64,000 nt of DNA from Bryobacterales bacterium (GTDB lineage: Bacteria > Acidobacteriota > Terriglobia > Bryobacterales > Bryobacteraceae), in contig JAEUQE010000005.1 of the NCBI GenBank assembly GCA_016789785.1, positions 34,508 to 98,507 of the forward strand. Direction: 5' to 3'. The notes under the pieces were generated by a model that was given only the letters and a program-made list of their open reading frames with translations, did not search any database and was not told where the DNA came from. Below are positions 1 through 7,435 of this stretch, in pieces. Within the stretch, counting starts at the first letter, position 1, and each line of letters opens with the position of its first letter. A program made the translations under genes and the position numbers.

Positions 1-152
1 CTTCGCGGCGAAAACATCCTGCTCATTCTGCACATGAAACGGATCCGCTTGAAGGATACGTTCGATAGCCCCAGCGACTTCTTCGTTCGATAGGCGTAGA
101 TCCGATCCGGGACCCCGATAACGCACGAGGGCATTGGTATCCAGCCGGCCAT
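1..152 (-). pseudogene. vapC-type PIN toxin remnant (partial, frameshifted, internally deleted)
   Basis: Reading the minus strand from about 144 to 1 gives LDTNALVRY, the classic N-terminus of a VapC PIN ribonuclease, which then runs straight into DLRLSNEEVAGAIERIL and ADPFHVQNEQDVFAA, which resemble the middle of the same family. Roughly 45 residues that normally separate these blocks, including a conserved acidic active-site residue, are absent. The ATG at 152-150 overlaps the vapB stop codon exactly where a toxin gene should begin, but it reads MAGWIP. One added base after ATGGCCGG would restore MAGLDTN. The gene therefore seems to have lost its start frame and its catalytic core. The remainder lies outside the window. 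That it is VapC-like is clear from the motifs; the exact deletion size is inferred from family knowledge. Confidence 0.8.
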
Positions 153-400
153 CAACGCCTGCTTCGCTGTTTACCGGTGACCGCGCCACCCCAAACCGCA
201 TCTTCCATAGCATTCAGGGAAGCTCGCCGGCGAGCCTTCACAATGCCTCTCAGCCTCGACACAGGGATCTTCGGGAGGATCACGACGCTGCCGTCCGGAT
301 GGAGGAAGAACTTGATTCGATCGCCCGGATCGAGTTGAAGATGATCCCGAATGGCCTTGGGGATCGTGACCCGTCCTTTGATGTTCAACGTGGATTCCAT
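152..400 (-). CDS. AbrB/SpoVT-fold antitoxin (VapB-like)
   Basis: This 82-residue protein starts MESTLNIKGRVTIPKAIRD, followed by LDPGDRIKFFLHPDGSVVILP. This is the swapped-hairpin AbrB DNA-binding fold of type II antitoxins, occupying about residues 1-48. The basic tail is where such antitoxins usually contact the toxin. In an intact module it would bind the operator and neutralise the toxin encoded immediately downstream. Here the downstream toxin is broken, so the gene is probably an orphan antitoxin. It may still act as a DNA-binding protein or protect against related toxins. The stop codon overlaps the former toxin ATG, the usual arrangement of a coupled toxin-antitoxin operon. Confidence 0.88.
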   Translation of the reverse strand: MESTLNIKGRVTIPKAIRDHLQLDPGDRIKFFLHPDGSVVILPKIPVSRLRGIVKARRRASLNAMEDAVWGGAVTGKQRSRR

Positions 401-443
401 CTGGTCATCTCTTCACAACTTATCGAACAGCGCAGGCCACCCG

Positions 444-1088
444 TCATGGCTGGTGAAAATGTGGCTGCAGACGTGCCGCGAGATCGATCCCCAACTGGAT
501 CTGATAGGTCAGCGCCGCGGCGCTCGCCCACCAATCCGCGGATCGCAGACAAAAGCCGCGGGGTTCCATCGCGATGCGGTGCAAGCGAACCGGCCGCAGT
601 TTGCGGTCGGTGCCGAAGGCTTCTGGCCACTGAGTGAGGCGCGCTCGCATCGCCTCGTCAATCACTCCAGCGGTATCGTGAATCACAAGCTCCGGTTCGT
701 TGGCTTCAAAGAGGCCTTTCAGCCCTCGCCTGCGGAACGTCCGGATCATGTCAAGGACTGCTCCGATATCGGTCTGCGGCACATCATAGTAGACATTGAT
801 CAACGGCACACGGAACGGGATCGGCGCCGTCGATTTCGTACGCACCGCATCGGTGACCTGACCCAGCATCTCGTGAAAGTCGGCCTCTCTGATTACGAGT
901 TCCGGACAGACCCATGCGATGGCTGAGGTCCGCACGCTCTCCCAGTCCTGGTCGAGCGTGCACTGCCAAGCGAGCCCGTTGCTGCTACCTTCGATCAGAA
1001 ACTCGCAGTTACCGGTAGCCCTCCACTGCCAGCCGTTTCGCGCTGCCGTCTCCGCGATGAATTCGTGATTGTGCCAGGGGTCGCCCAC
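444..1088 (-). CDS. hypothetical protein, 214 residues
   Basis: I do not recognise this family. The reading frame begins with GTG and lies 27 bases downstream of the SYLF gene on the same strand, so co-transcription is likely. The protein has no signal peptide, membrane segment or repeat. It is rich in Trp (for example NGWQWRA and SADWWAS) and reads as a soluble alpha/beta protein. No internal ATG gives a more convincing start, so the GTG is kept with moderate confidence. The opposite strand also stays open over much of this stretch, which is common at this GC content. The minus-strand protein looks the more natural of the two. Confidence 0.55.
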   Translation of the reverse strand: MGDPWHNHEFIAETAARNGWQWRATGNCEFLIEGSSNGLAWQCTLDQDWESVRTSAIAWVCPELVIREADFHEMLGQVTDAVRTKSTAPIPFRVPLINVYYDVPQTDIGAVLDMIRTFRRRGLKGLFEANEPELVIHDTAGVIDEAMRARLTQWPEAFGTDRKLRPVRLHRIAMEPRGFCLRSADWWASAAALTYQIQLGIDLAARLQPHFHQP

Positions 1089-1115
1089 GGGATGGGATCC
1101 AGGTGATCAGCGAGT

Positions 1116-1787
1116 CTACTTGCGGCCCGAGTACTTGTTCAGAATCGACACAAGCTTCTGTGCGCTGGCCGGAGCCGCCGTATCGCCCATCACAATGGCT
1201 TTGTTCTCGAGTTCCTTGCCGTAGAGGCCCTTGATCGCTTCCCTGTCCGGGCGAAGCGTTGCGCCTTGCAGGGAGATACCCGCGAACGCCCCGCGCGAAC
1301 GGGACCACGTCAGGATCTCGGCGCGCATCGTTGCATCGGTCTCGGCCGCAGCGGTTCGACCCACTGGACCCGCGGCAGCCGAAGCATCGCCGCCGACAGT
1401 GAACTTGCTCCCCAGCAAACGGTCCGCACCCCGCTCATTCATCACGAGCATCACGACGTCCGTCTCCGATCCGCCGATCTGCAGACCAAAGCTTCCGCCC
1501 TCCACGCGCACCGCGCCAGGCGCCGACCAACCCGTGCCGCCCTTCTTCCGGCAAAGCACAAATCCACGTCCGAACTTCGCGCCAAACACGAAGGCGCCCT
1601 TCTTCAATCCGGGAACCAGTACCGCGCAAGTCGCCTTGTCCAGCAGATCCTGAGGAATCTCCTTGTCCTTAATACCCATGATTTCATCGAACATCAGGGC
1701 AGCGTTTTCCAGCCGCTTGTCTTCTTCCGGCCCAGCGGTAAGAGTCAAGGCGGCCAGTGGTAATAGCAACAGGTTACGAAGTCGCAT
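1116..1787 (-). CDS. SYLF (Ysc84-type) domain lipoprotein-like secreted protein
   Basis: The product has about 223 residues, with a hydrophobic N-terminal segment (MRLRNLLLLPLAALTLTAG) typical of an exported protein. It continues into a SYLF domain: CAVLVPGLKKGAFVFGAKFG, then GWSAPGAVRVEGGSFGLQIG, then DVVMLVMNERGADRLL and a C-terminal GLYGKELENKAIVMG stretch. SYLF domains bind phosphoinositides in eukaryotes. In bacteria they are exported proteins of uncertain role, probably envelope-associated. ATG at 1787 is preferred over the adjacent in-frame GTG at 1790, because TATCAT ends 8 bases before the ATG and would serve as a -10 element for a leaderless message. The gene is divergent from the MATE exporter, with only 36 bases between the starts. 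Confidence 0.85.
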   Translation of the reverse strand: MRLRNLLLLPLAALTLTAGPEEDKRLENAALMFDEIMGIKDKEIPQDLLDKATCAVLVPGLKKGAFVFGAKFGRGFVLCRKKGGTGWSAPGAVRVEGGSFGLQIGGSETDVVMLVMNERGADRLLGSKFTVGGDASAAAGPVGRTAAAETDATMRAEILTWSRSRGAFAGISLQGATLRPDREAIKGLYGKELENKAIVMGDTAAPASAQKLVSILNKYSGRK

Positions 1788-1795
1788 CACTTTCG

Positions 1796-1801
1796 ATGAT
1801 A
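1796..1801 (-). promoter_or_regulatory. putative -10 element (TATCAT) for the SYLF gene
   Basis: TATCAT on the minus strand ends 8 bases before the ATG at 1787. This spacing would place the transcription start at or next to the start codon. It lies inside the short divergent interval shared with the MATE gene. Confidence 0.45.
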
Positions 1802-1823
1802 GACGATCACGTAAGCTGGAAGG

Positions 1824-3236
1824 ATGGAAGTGAGCGCCTCAGAAGAGCCGCAACACGGAATCTGGGCGTCCATCAAAGAAGCCATCAGCGGCTCGCATCA
1901 GGATTACACAGAGGGGAATCTTGATCGCGCCGTCATCCTCCTGGCCATCCCCATGGTTCTCGAGATGGTGATGGAGTCTCTGCTCGCGGTGGTGGACGCG
2001 TTTTTCGTTTCCGGGCTTGGAACCGATGCCGTCGCCGCCGTCGCACTTACGGAATCGTTGCTGGTGATTCTCTATGCGATCGCGATCGGCCTCAGCATGT
2101 CCACCACGGCGATGGTTGCGCGCCGGATTGGGGAGAAGGATCGCGAGGGAGCGGCGATCGCGGCCGCACAGTCGATCCTGCTCGGCACTTTGCTGTCGGT
2201 GGCAGTAGCCGTCATCGGCGTCGCCTTCGCACCTCAACTGCTGCGTCTGATGGGAGGCGATGAGGCGGTGATCCGCCAGGGGCAGACGTTCACGCGCACC
2301 ATCCTCGGCGCCAACATCACCATCTTTCTGTTGTTCCTGAACAACGCGATTTTTCGCGGAGCCGGTGACGCTGCCATCGCCATGCGCGCCTTGTGGATCG
2401 CCAACGGCGTGAACATCGTGCTCAATCCATGCCTCATCCGCGGGCTCGGCCCATTCCCTGAACTTGGGCTCCTCGGTTCGGCTGTCGCGACGACGATCGG
2501 ACGTGGCACGGGCGTCGTTTTCCAACTCTGGGTGTTGATGAGCGGGAGCGGACGCCTCTCCGTAGGCCTCAAGCAGTTTCAGCTTCACCTCGACGTGATG
2601 CTCCGTCTTCTGCGAGTCTCGCTCATGGGAATCCTGCAATTCCTCATCTCGACGTCGAGTTGGATGGGCCTGGTACGGATCATCGCGACCTTCGGGAGTA
2701 GCGCGCTCGCGGGCTATTTATTCGCGATCCGCGTGATCGTCTTCGCCATCCTGCCTTCGTGGGGTTTGTGCAATGCCGCGGCGACACTCGTCGGCCAAAA
2801 CCTGGGCGCAGGAAAGCCCGATCGCGCCGAAAAGTCAGTGTGGCGCGCCGGCCTCTACAACATGGCTTTTCTCGGCCTCGTCTCGGTGATCTTCATCATC
2901 TTCGCGGAGCCGATCATTCTCATCTTCACGAATGAGCCGGCGGTGATTCGACATGGAGTCAACTGCCTGCGCTATGTCAGCTACGGCTACGTATTCTATG
3001 CCTGGGGAATGGTGACCGTGCAGGCATTCAATGGGGCGGGCGATACGCTGACACCCACATGGATCAATCTCGCATGTTTGTGGATGTTCCAGATCCCGAT
3101 GGCATGGGTGCTTGCGAAACCGATGGGGCTCGGACCGACCGGTGTGTTCCTGGGCATGACGATCGCCGAGTCCGTCCTGGCGGTCGTGGGGATCTTTGCC
3201 TTTCGCGCCGGCCGTTGGAAGAAGCAGCAGATCTGA
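1824..3236 (+). CDS. MATE family multidrug/Na+ antiporter
   Basis: The 470-residue protein has the length and pattern of a MATE exporter: about 12 hydrophobic segments in two homologous halves. The first half contains AIPMVLEMVMESLLAVVDAF with VSGLGTDAVAAVALTESL. The second contains ILPSWGLCNAAATLVGQNLG and ends with a membrane segment before a short basic tail. MATE proteins expel organic cations or other toxic compounds from the cytoplasm in exchange for Na+ or H+. The cytoplasmic N-terminus is longer than usual by about 30 residues. A GGAAGG Shine-Dalgarno-like stretch lies just before the ATG, though very close to it. A TAAGCT hexamer 6 bases upstream could alternatively be a -10 site. 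The substrate cannot be told from sequence. Confidence 0.92.
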   Translation: MEVSASEEPQHGIWASIKEAISGSHQDYTEGNLDRAVILLAIPMVLEMVMESLLAVVDAFFVSGLGTDAVAAVALTESLLVILYAIAIGLSMSTTAMVARRIGEKDREGAAIAAAQSILLGTLLSVAVAVIGVAFAPQLLRLMGGDEAVIRQGQTFTRTILGANITIFLLFLNNAIFRGAGDAAIAMRALWIANGVNIVLNPCLIRGLGPFPELGLLGSAVATTIGRGTGVVFQLWVLMSGSGRLSVGLKQFQLHLDVMLRLLRVSLMGILQFLISTSSWMGLVRIIATFGSSALAGYLFAIRVIVFAILPSWGLCNAAATLVGQNLGAGKPDRAEKSVWRAGLYNMAFLGLVSVIFIIFAEPIILIFTNEPAVIRHGVNCLRYVSYGYVFYAWGMVTVQAFNGAGDTLTPTWINLACLWMFQIPMAWVLAKPMGLGPTGVFLGMTIAESVLAVVGIFAFRAGRWKKQQI

Positions 3237-3380
3237 GCACTTCGGCCGCTGCGCACCTCGGCTCTTGCATCGCGGCGCGTTACCGAGGGCAGCGATCGCT
3301 GATCGGCCGCGTTTCAGAAGTTCAGCCGCGTATTCCTTGTGGTCGTTTCGCGCCCCCAATCACAACTCGTCGCAGTCCGA

Positions 3381-3404
3381 GGTGTCGGCTTGAGAGCCGA
3401 CACC
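3381..3404 (+). repeat. REP-like palindrome, copy 1
   Basis: A perfect stem-loop with 10-base arms (GGTGTCGGCT and AGCCGACACC) around a TGAG loop. A near-identical copy in the same orientation occurs at 4432-4455, on the other side of the DUF3800 gene. Confidence 0.8.
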
Positions 3405-3540
3405 TGGAATTTGGGCGTTTGAGGCCGAAACCGCTGGTACCAAGAAGAGTGCTACTGCGCCGTTTTGTGGGCTCTATCCGAAATCCGAGGCAATTTAGTG
3501 CTATCCTCAAGTTGGCGGCTCTAAGAGCACCAATTCCGAG

Positions 3541-3562
3541 GCCTGCGCCGTAAGGCGCGGGC
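3541..3562 (+). terminator. stem-loop before DUF3800 (terminator- or attenuator-like)
   Basis: Nine-base arms GCCTGCGCC and GGCGCGGGC (one G-T pair) enclose a GTAA loop, a GNRA-type tetraloop in RNA. TTTCGCGTTT follows. It sits 16 bases before the DUF3800 start. It could terminate MATE transcription, form a 5' leader structure, or be another repeat palindrome. Confidence 0.45.
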
Positions 3563-3578
3563 TTTCGCGTTTGTAGTC

Positions 3579-4460
3579 ATGTACATTGCGTATCTCGACG
3601 AGTTTGGCCACATCGGACCGTTCACTGGACGCGACCAGGAAAAATTCAACGAAAGCCCCCTATTCGGGCTTGGCGGGATTGTCCTTCCGGCGACCGAGGT
3701 CCGAGGCTTCGCTACTTGGTTCTTTCAAGTGAAGGCCAACCTCCTTGCATGGGAGATTCGACACTCGGGCGAAGCCCCATATACATGGGAAAAGAAGGGG
3801 GCTCAGCTCTACACGACGAAGAATGTTCTCAAGTACACCGAACTTCGCAAGGCGACGAATCGTCTCCTCAACCAAATTGACAAGATCGGAGGGCAGTGCG
3901 TATACGTGGGTTTGGAAAAGTATTCTACGCCCGAGGATCACGACGCGAAGAGCCTGTATCTTGCCGTTCTTCGGGAGACGATCAAGCGAATTGATCAGTT
4001 CAGTGAGCGCAAAGCCGACCAATGGCTCCTGATCGTTGACGAACAAGAGAAGAGCCAATTTCGGAAGCAAATCGTGGCGACCGCCTCCGCGGAAATGTTT
4101 GGTCCGTCTCGCCGAATTCGATTGATCGAGCCGCCCATTCAAGCAGAGAGCCATCTCTATCAGACGCTCCAGTGTGCCGACTGGATCTGCGGTTTGGTTG
4201 GACGACTCGGGGCATATGTCTGCCAACCGGATCAGTATCCAGAACTAGCTAGATTGGACTGGAAAGTACTTTCAAACGCGTTTGAATGGGTTAGCGCCAT
4301 TTTCATCGTTTCGAAAAAGACCTGGATCAAGCCTGACAGGTGGACTCCAAGGCGACAAGACCTGAGAAGTCGCGACGTCATTACTCAACCAGTACTCGAT
4401 CGCGCGACGGCGCCCAAATGTCTAAACTCCGGGTGTCGGCTTGAGAGCCGGCACGCGTAG
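3579..4460 (+). CDS. DUF3800 domain protein
   Basis: The 293-residue protein opens with MYIAYLDEFGHIG, matching the YxDExG start of DUF3800. It contains LLIVDEQ in the middle and ESHLYQTLQCADWICGLVGR near residue 205, the conserved motif of IQxADxxxG type that closes the domain. DUF3800 proteins are of unknown biochemical function. They are patchily distributed and often found in mobile or defence-rich regions. Their acidic motifs suggest a metal-dependent nuclease-like fold, but that is conjecture. The last ten or so codons (ending CRLESRHA) are simply translation of the palindromic repeat at 4432-4455, so the original C-terminus has probably been replaced. No ribosome-binding site is evident. 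Confidence 0.8.
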   Translation: MYIAYLDEFGHIGPFTGRDQEKFNESPLFGLGGIVLPATEVRGFATWFFQVKANLLAWEIRHSGEAPYTWEKKGAQLYTTKNVLKYTELRKATNRLLNQIDKIGGQCVYVGLEKYSTPEDHDAKSLYLAVLRETIKRIDQFSERKADQWLLIVDEQEKSQFRKQIVATASAEMFGPSRRIRLIEPPIQAESHLYQTLQCADWICGLVGRLGAYVCQPDQYPELARLDWKVLSNAFEWVSAIFIVSKKTWIKPDRWTPRRQDLRSRDVITQPVLDRATAPKCLNSGCRLESRHA

Positions 4461-4468
4461 GCGCGTGC
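4432..4468 (+). repeat. REP-like palindrome, copy 2, with adjoining hairpin
   Basis: GGTGTCGGCT, TGAG and AGCCGGCAC repeat the palindrome at 3381 with one change that leaves a G-T pair. It overlaps the end of the DUF3800 reading frame. Directly after it, GCACGCG and CGCGTGC form a second perfect 7-base stem (4451-4457 with 4462-4468), and the DUF3800 stop codon TAG lies in the loop. The second hairpin may act as the transcript end. Confidence 0.75.
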
Positions 4469-4529
4469 GCTACCTGCCTCGGGCACTCATCCTGTACGAG
4501 ACCGCATTTGTGAAACGGTGTACGAAGCC

Positions 4530-5255
4530 TCAGTTTCGCGGCAGGAGCACTTGAAGCCGGAGTCCACCCGCGTGCTCGCGAATCGTGGCGCAGCCTCCGT
4601 GATTCTGAGCGATGCGCCGCACGCTTGCCAGCGCAAGGCCCGAACCACTCGGCAAATGAGGTGAGAACGGCTCAAACAGGCTATCGCAATCACCTTCCCA
4701 GCACGGAACCTGGCACCATACGTCGAGCAAAGCGAAGTCGCCCTCGTACTCCAACCCAAGTCCCATGGGTTGCTCACTGTGAGCAATCTGGCGGAAAACA
4801 TAGAGCGCGGTTCTCACCAGGTGCTGTGCCTGACCCGGATCGGCAACCGCGAGAACACGCTCGTCGGCGTAGCTCCAATCGAGTTCCACCACTGGCCCGA
4901 AGGGAGGTTCGGCAAGAACGTCGGAGAGGATCTCGGAGAGGTCGAGAAGCTGCGGGCGCGGCGTTGCCCCACACAGATAGTGAATCGAATCTGAGAGAAT
5001 CCAATCCAGTTGCAGAACCCCATTCTGGATTTTGTCAAGATGCGTCGCCACCCGGGGATCGGGGTGATTCTGAAGGATCATTTGCAAATAGAATGCCGAG
5101 GACTCAACAGTACTGAGCGGTTGACGGAGTTCATGCGCCAGATGCCGGACAACGCCGGCGGACGCGGCTGGCATCCCCGCGGCGGGGGATACAACGAAGC
5201 CATCTTTTTCCGTGACAGGGGATTGAGGCATGTGCGATGAATGTCTTTTCGCCAT
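4530..5255 (-). CDS. orphan soluble histidine-kinase-like protein with degenerate ATP-binding domain
   Basis: The 241-residue protein has a HisKA-type H-box, RHLAHELRQPLSTVESSAF, with the phospho-accepting His at residue 41. A short HATPase-like region follows, ending in LFEPFSPHLPSGSGLALASV and QNHGGCATIREHAGGLRLQV, the F-box, G2-box and terminal strands of sensor kinases. There is no sensor domain, PAS domain or membrane segment. The N-box position reads HLVRTALYVFRQIA without the usual Asn, and the region where DxGxG should lie (DFALLDVWCQV) lacks it. Catalytic activity is therefore doubtful. It could be a phosphotransfer or regulatory relic. No response regulator is adjacent. A strong promoter lies 80 bases upstream. 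Confidence 0.72.
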   Translation of the reverse strand: MAKRHSSHMPQSPVTEKDGFVVSPAAGMPAASAGVVRHLAHELRQPLSTVESSAFYLQMILQNHPDPRVATHLDKIQNGVLQLDWILSDSIHYLCGATPRPQLLDLSEILSDVLAEPPFGPVVELDWSYADERVLAVADPGQAQHLVRTALYVFRQIAHSEQPMGLGLEYEGDFALLDVWCQVPCWEGDCDSLFEPFSPHLPSGSGLALASVRRIAQNHGGCATIREHAGGLRLQVLLPRN

Positions 5256-5335
5256 CTTGCGTGGATGGCTATTTTTCCGTTTTCTTCTCGCTTGATGATC
5301 GCGTTTGAAGAACGGCGTTCGGGGGGGCTCTTGTT

Positions 5336-5364
5336 CTTATAGCCTAGTGATCTGTTGGAGTCAA
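5336..5364 (-). promoter_or_regulatory. sigma70-type promoter for the 4530-5255 kinase-like gene
   Basis: On the minus strand TTGACT (5364-5359) and TATAAG (5341-5336) are separated by exactly 17 bases. Each differs from the housekeeping consensus at one position. The predicted start of transcription, near 5328, leaves a leader of about 73 bases before the ATG at 5255. Confidence 0.7.
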
Positions 5365-5381
5365 TGGGAGAGTGGAACCAA

Positions 5382-5999
5382 CTAGAACCCTTCCAACAAA
5401 TGCCCCATCTTTTCCTTCTTGGTGCGCAGGTACTCTTCCGTGCTTTCGATCACTGGGACCACGCACGGGACGCGCTCCACCACCTTCACCCCAGCGCGTT
5501 CGAGCGCATCGATCTTGTCCGGATTGTTCGACAACAATCGCACCCGGCTCACACCCAAGTACCTCAGAATGGCTCCCGGCAGTTCGTAGTTGCGCAGATC
5601 CGCCTCGAAGCCGAGCCGTTCGTTAGCCTCCACCGTGTCAGCGCCGTCGTCCTGCAACGCATACGCGCGGAGTTTGTTCATCAGCCCGATCCCGCGGCCT
5701 TCCTGCATCTCGTAGAGCAGAATGCCGCGGCCTTCGGCGGCGATTTTTTCCAGCGCCAGTTCCAACTGGGACCGGCAATCGCAACGAAGGCTGTGGAACA
5801 CGTCACCCGTGAGGCATTGCGAATGGATCCGCACAAGCGGCGGCTCTCCCGTGATGACGTTGCCCATCACCAGAACGGTAGCCTCCTCGAGGCGGCGATC
5901 GAAATGGCCCTCGAACCCGTAGATTCGAAAGTGGCCGAATCGTGTGGGGAAATCAGCCTCGGCGGCTTTTTCAAGACGAAATGTGGAAGTTGCGCTCAT
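5382..5999 (-). CDS. ribA: GTP cyclohydrolase II (riboflavin biosynthesis)
   Basis: A 205-residue protein, the normal length for RibA, which opens GTP to 2,5-diamino-6-ribosylamino-4-pyrimidinone 5'-phosphate as the first step of riboflavin synthesis. Zinc-binding cysteines are seen in VRIHSQCLTGDVFHSLRCDC. The catalytic and GTP-binding region includes GRGILLYEMQEGRGIGLMNK, then DLRNYELPGAILRYLGV and LLSNNPDK near the C-terminus. The start MSATSTFRLEK at 5999 is chosen because the frame upstream is only the antisense shadow of the divergent kinase gene. RibA is monofunctional here, without the RibB domain often fused to it. ribF lies elsewhere in the window, so the pathway genes are scattered. 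Confidence 0.95.
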   Translation of the reverse strand: MSATSTFRLEKAAEADFPTRFGHFRIYGFEGHFDRRLEEATVLVMGNVITGEPPLVRIHSQCLTGDVFHSLRCDCRSQLELALEKIAAEGRGILLYEMQEGRGIGLMNKLRAYALQDDGADTVEANERLGFEADLRNYELPGAILRYLGVSRVRLLSNNPDKIDALERAGVKVVERVPCVVPVIESTEEYLRTKKEKMGHLLEGF

Positions 6000-6038
6000 G
6001 AAGCGGGGCAGCGCGCGTGAAAGCGGACGGCTGCCTTC

Positions 6039-6046
6039 ATTATAAT
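6039..6046. promoter_or_regulatory. palindromic ATTATAAT serving as -10 in both directions
   Basis: ATTATAAT contains a perfect TATAAT on each strand. On the plus strand it ends 16 bases before the kinase ATG at 6063; on the minus strand it ends 39 bases before the ribA ATG at 5999. Neither side has a clear -35 box. Confidence 0.55.
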
Positions 6047-6062
6047 GGGCCATCGGACCGCG

Positions 6063-7391
6063 ATGCTCGAACAGTATCTCGTCATCTTGTTCGTGAAGCT
6101 TGCGGTATCCGCATCGCTTGCTTCCATTCTTGCCCGCCCTTCGGCCGTGCAGCGCATGCTGCTGATGGAGGAGCGCACCCTTGGACAGCGCATGCGGCTT
6201 GCGCTTGCCTTCACGGTGGTCTTTGGAACCGGCGCCGTGATCCGGGTCCTGAGCCGCAACAGCTATCAAGCCGTGGACATTGGACTCGAGGGCGCGCTGC
6301 TGGCGGGTCTGGTGGCCGGCTATGTCACCGGACTCACGTCGGGCATTCTCATTTCGCTGCCGGCGATGCTGCTGAACGGAGAGTTGCTTTCCATGCCCTT
6401 GTTCGCCGGGCTTGGCGTCATGGGCGGCCTGCTCCGCGACCTTGCGCCGGAGAAAGAAGAGATCTGGAGGTTCTCTCCGTTCTTTGATCTGGGCTTGCTC
6501 CGGCTGATCCGCAAGCAGGCCACCTACCGGCAGATCTTCTTCCAGCATGTGTGTCTCGCGTCGATTCTCTTTGCGGAGTTCCTACGGGTCAATCTCGCGC
6601 AGAATTTCGGATCGCAGTACCTGTTCGTGATCTATCCAAACTGGCCCGAAGCGCATTCGCTTACGGTTGCCGCGGCCTACGGGACCACACTGTTCGCGGT
6701 GACATTGCCGCTCAAGGTCTGGAACACGATTCGAGTGGAGCGCAAGCTTGAATCGCAACAGGTGCTGCTGACCGAGGCGAGGCTGGCGGCACTCGCGCGT
6801 CAAATTAACCCGCACTTTCTGTTCAACACCCTGAACTCCATCTCGACGCTGGTGCGCTTGAACCCCGATCAGGCACGCACCATGATTCAGAAGCTGGCCA
6901 GCATCATGCGCCGCCTGTTGCGCAAGCAGGAGAACGTAACGCCTCTGCGTGAGGAACTTGCCTTCATTGACGACTACCTCGCCATTGAGATGGTGCGTTT
7001 CGGCGAGAAGCTGAGAGTGGAGAAGAAGATCGATCCCGCAACGCTCGACATGACGGTTCCAAGCATGCTGCTGCAGCCACTGGTGGAGAACAGTATCAAG
7101 CACGGGTTAAGCAGCAAGATCGAAGGCGGCCACATCCGGATCGAGAGCGCGAAGGCAGATGGCATGCTGCTGATCGCGGTGGAAGACGATGGCGTGGGGA
7201 TCGCCGAAGAGCGGCTCGCAACGCTTTTCGAGCAGGGCATTGGCGTGAGTAATGTCAACGAGCGGCTACAGGTGCTCTACGGGAATCAGTTCCGGTTTTC
7301 GGTACTCAGCAAGCAGGGAGAAGGGACGCGAACGGAGATTGAGATCCCGGCGGCTGGCCCGGCAGCTACCATTCCAAATGAAAAAGGGTGA
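6063..7391 (+). CDS. LytS-type membrane sensor histidine kinase
   Basis: The 442-residue protein has an N-terminal membrane region of about six segments (residues 1-190) of the 5TM-LYT type. A coiled linker leads to the His_kinase domain, LARQINPHFLFNTLNSIS, with the phospho-accepting His near residue 251. The HATPase domain follows, with N-box PLVENSIKHGL (Asn about 343), VEDDGVGIAEE and GVSNVNERLQVLYG. Such kinases sense envelope or small-molecule signals and normally phosphorylate a LytTR-type response regulator. None is encoded nearby, so the partner must be elsewhere. The ATG at 6045 is rejected as the start because it overlaps the TATAAT box; ATG 6063 (MLEQYLVILF) fits better. A shared bidirectional terminator follows the stop codon. 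Confidence 0.93.
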   Translation: MLEQYLVILFVKLAVSASLASILARPSAVQRMLLMEERTLGQRMRLALAFTVVFGTGAVIRVLSRNSYQAVDIGLEGALLAGLVAGYVTGLTSGILISLPAMLLNGELLSMPLFAGLGVMGGLLRDLAPEKEEIWRFSPFFDLGLLRLIRKQATYRQIFFQHVCLASILFAEFLRVNLAQNFGSQYLFVIYPNWPEAHSLTVAAAYGTTLFAVTLPLKVWNTIRVERKLESQQVLLTEARLAALARQINPHFLFNTLNSISTLVRLNPDQARTMIQKLASIMRRLLRKQENVTPLREELAFIDDYLAIEMVRFGEKLRVEKKIDPATLDMTVPSMLLQPLVENSIKHGLSSKIEGGHIRIESAKADGMLLIAVEDDGVGIAEERLATLFEQGIGVSNVNERLQVLYGNQFRFSVLSKQGEGTRTEIEIPAAGPAATIPNEKG

Positions 7392-7410
7392 CCTCACCGG
7401 CCACCCTTTT
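7382..7410. terminator. bidirectional intrinsic terminator
   Basis: AAAAGGGTG and CACCCTTTT form a 9-base stem with an 11-base loop. T- or A-rich flanks on both sides suit termination of the kinase gene rightwards and the TonB-type receptor gene leftwards. The kinase stop codon lies at the end of the first arm. Confidence 0.75.
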
Positions 7411-7435
7411 CTGTTGAAGCGAACTGCGTTTGTTC

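Larger units (their letters stand above)
3237..3578 (+). other. 342-base intergenic stretch with two palindromes
   Basis: No gene is convincing here: the open frames are short shadows running out of the MATE gene. The stretch holds a perfect palindrome at 3381-3404 and a second stem-loop at 3541-3562 just before the DUF3800 start. No tRNA-like or mobile-element structure was seen. Confidence 0.6.

Noticed and set aside
5382..6060. FMN riboswitch before ribA
   Set aside because: The leader between the TATAAT palindrome and the ribA ATG is only about 40 bases, too short for the large FMN aptamer.
6000..6548. N-terminal extension of ribA by about 180 residues
   Set aside because: The extension is antisense to the LytS-like kinase gene. 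RibA ends naturally at MSATSTF, with normal length.
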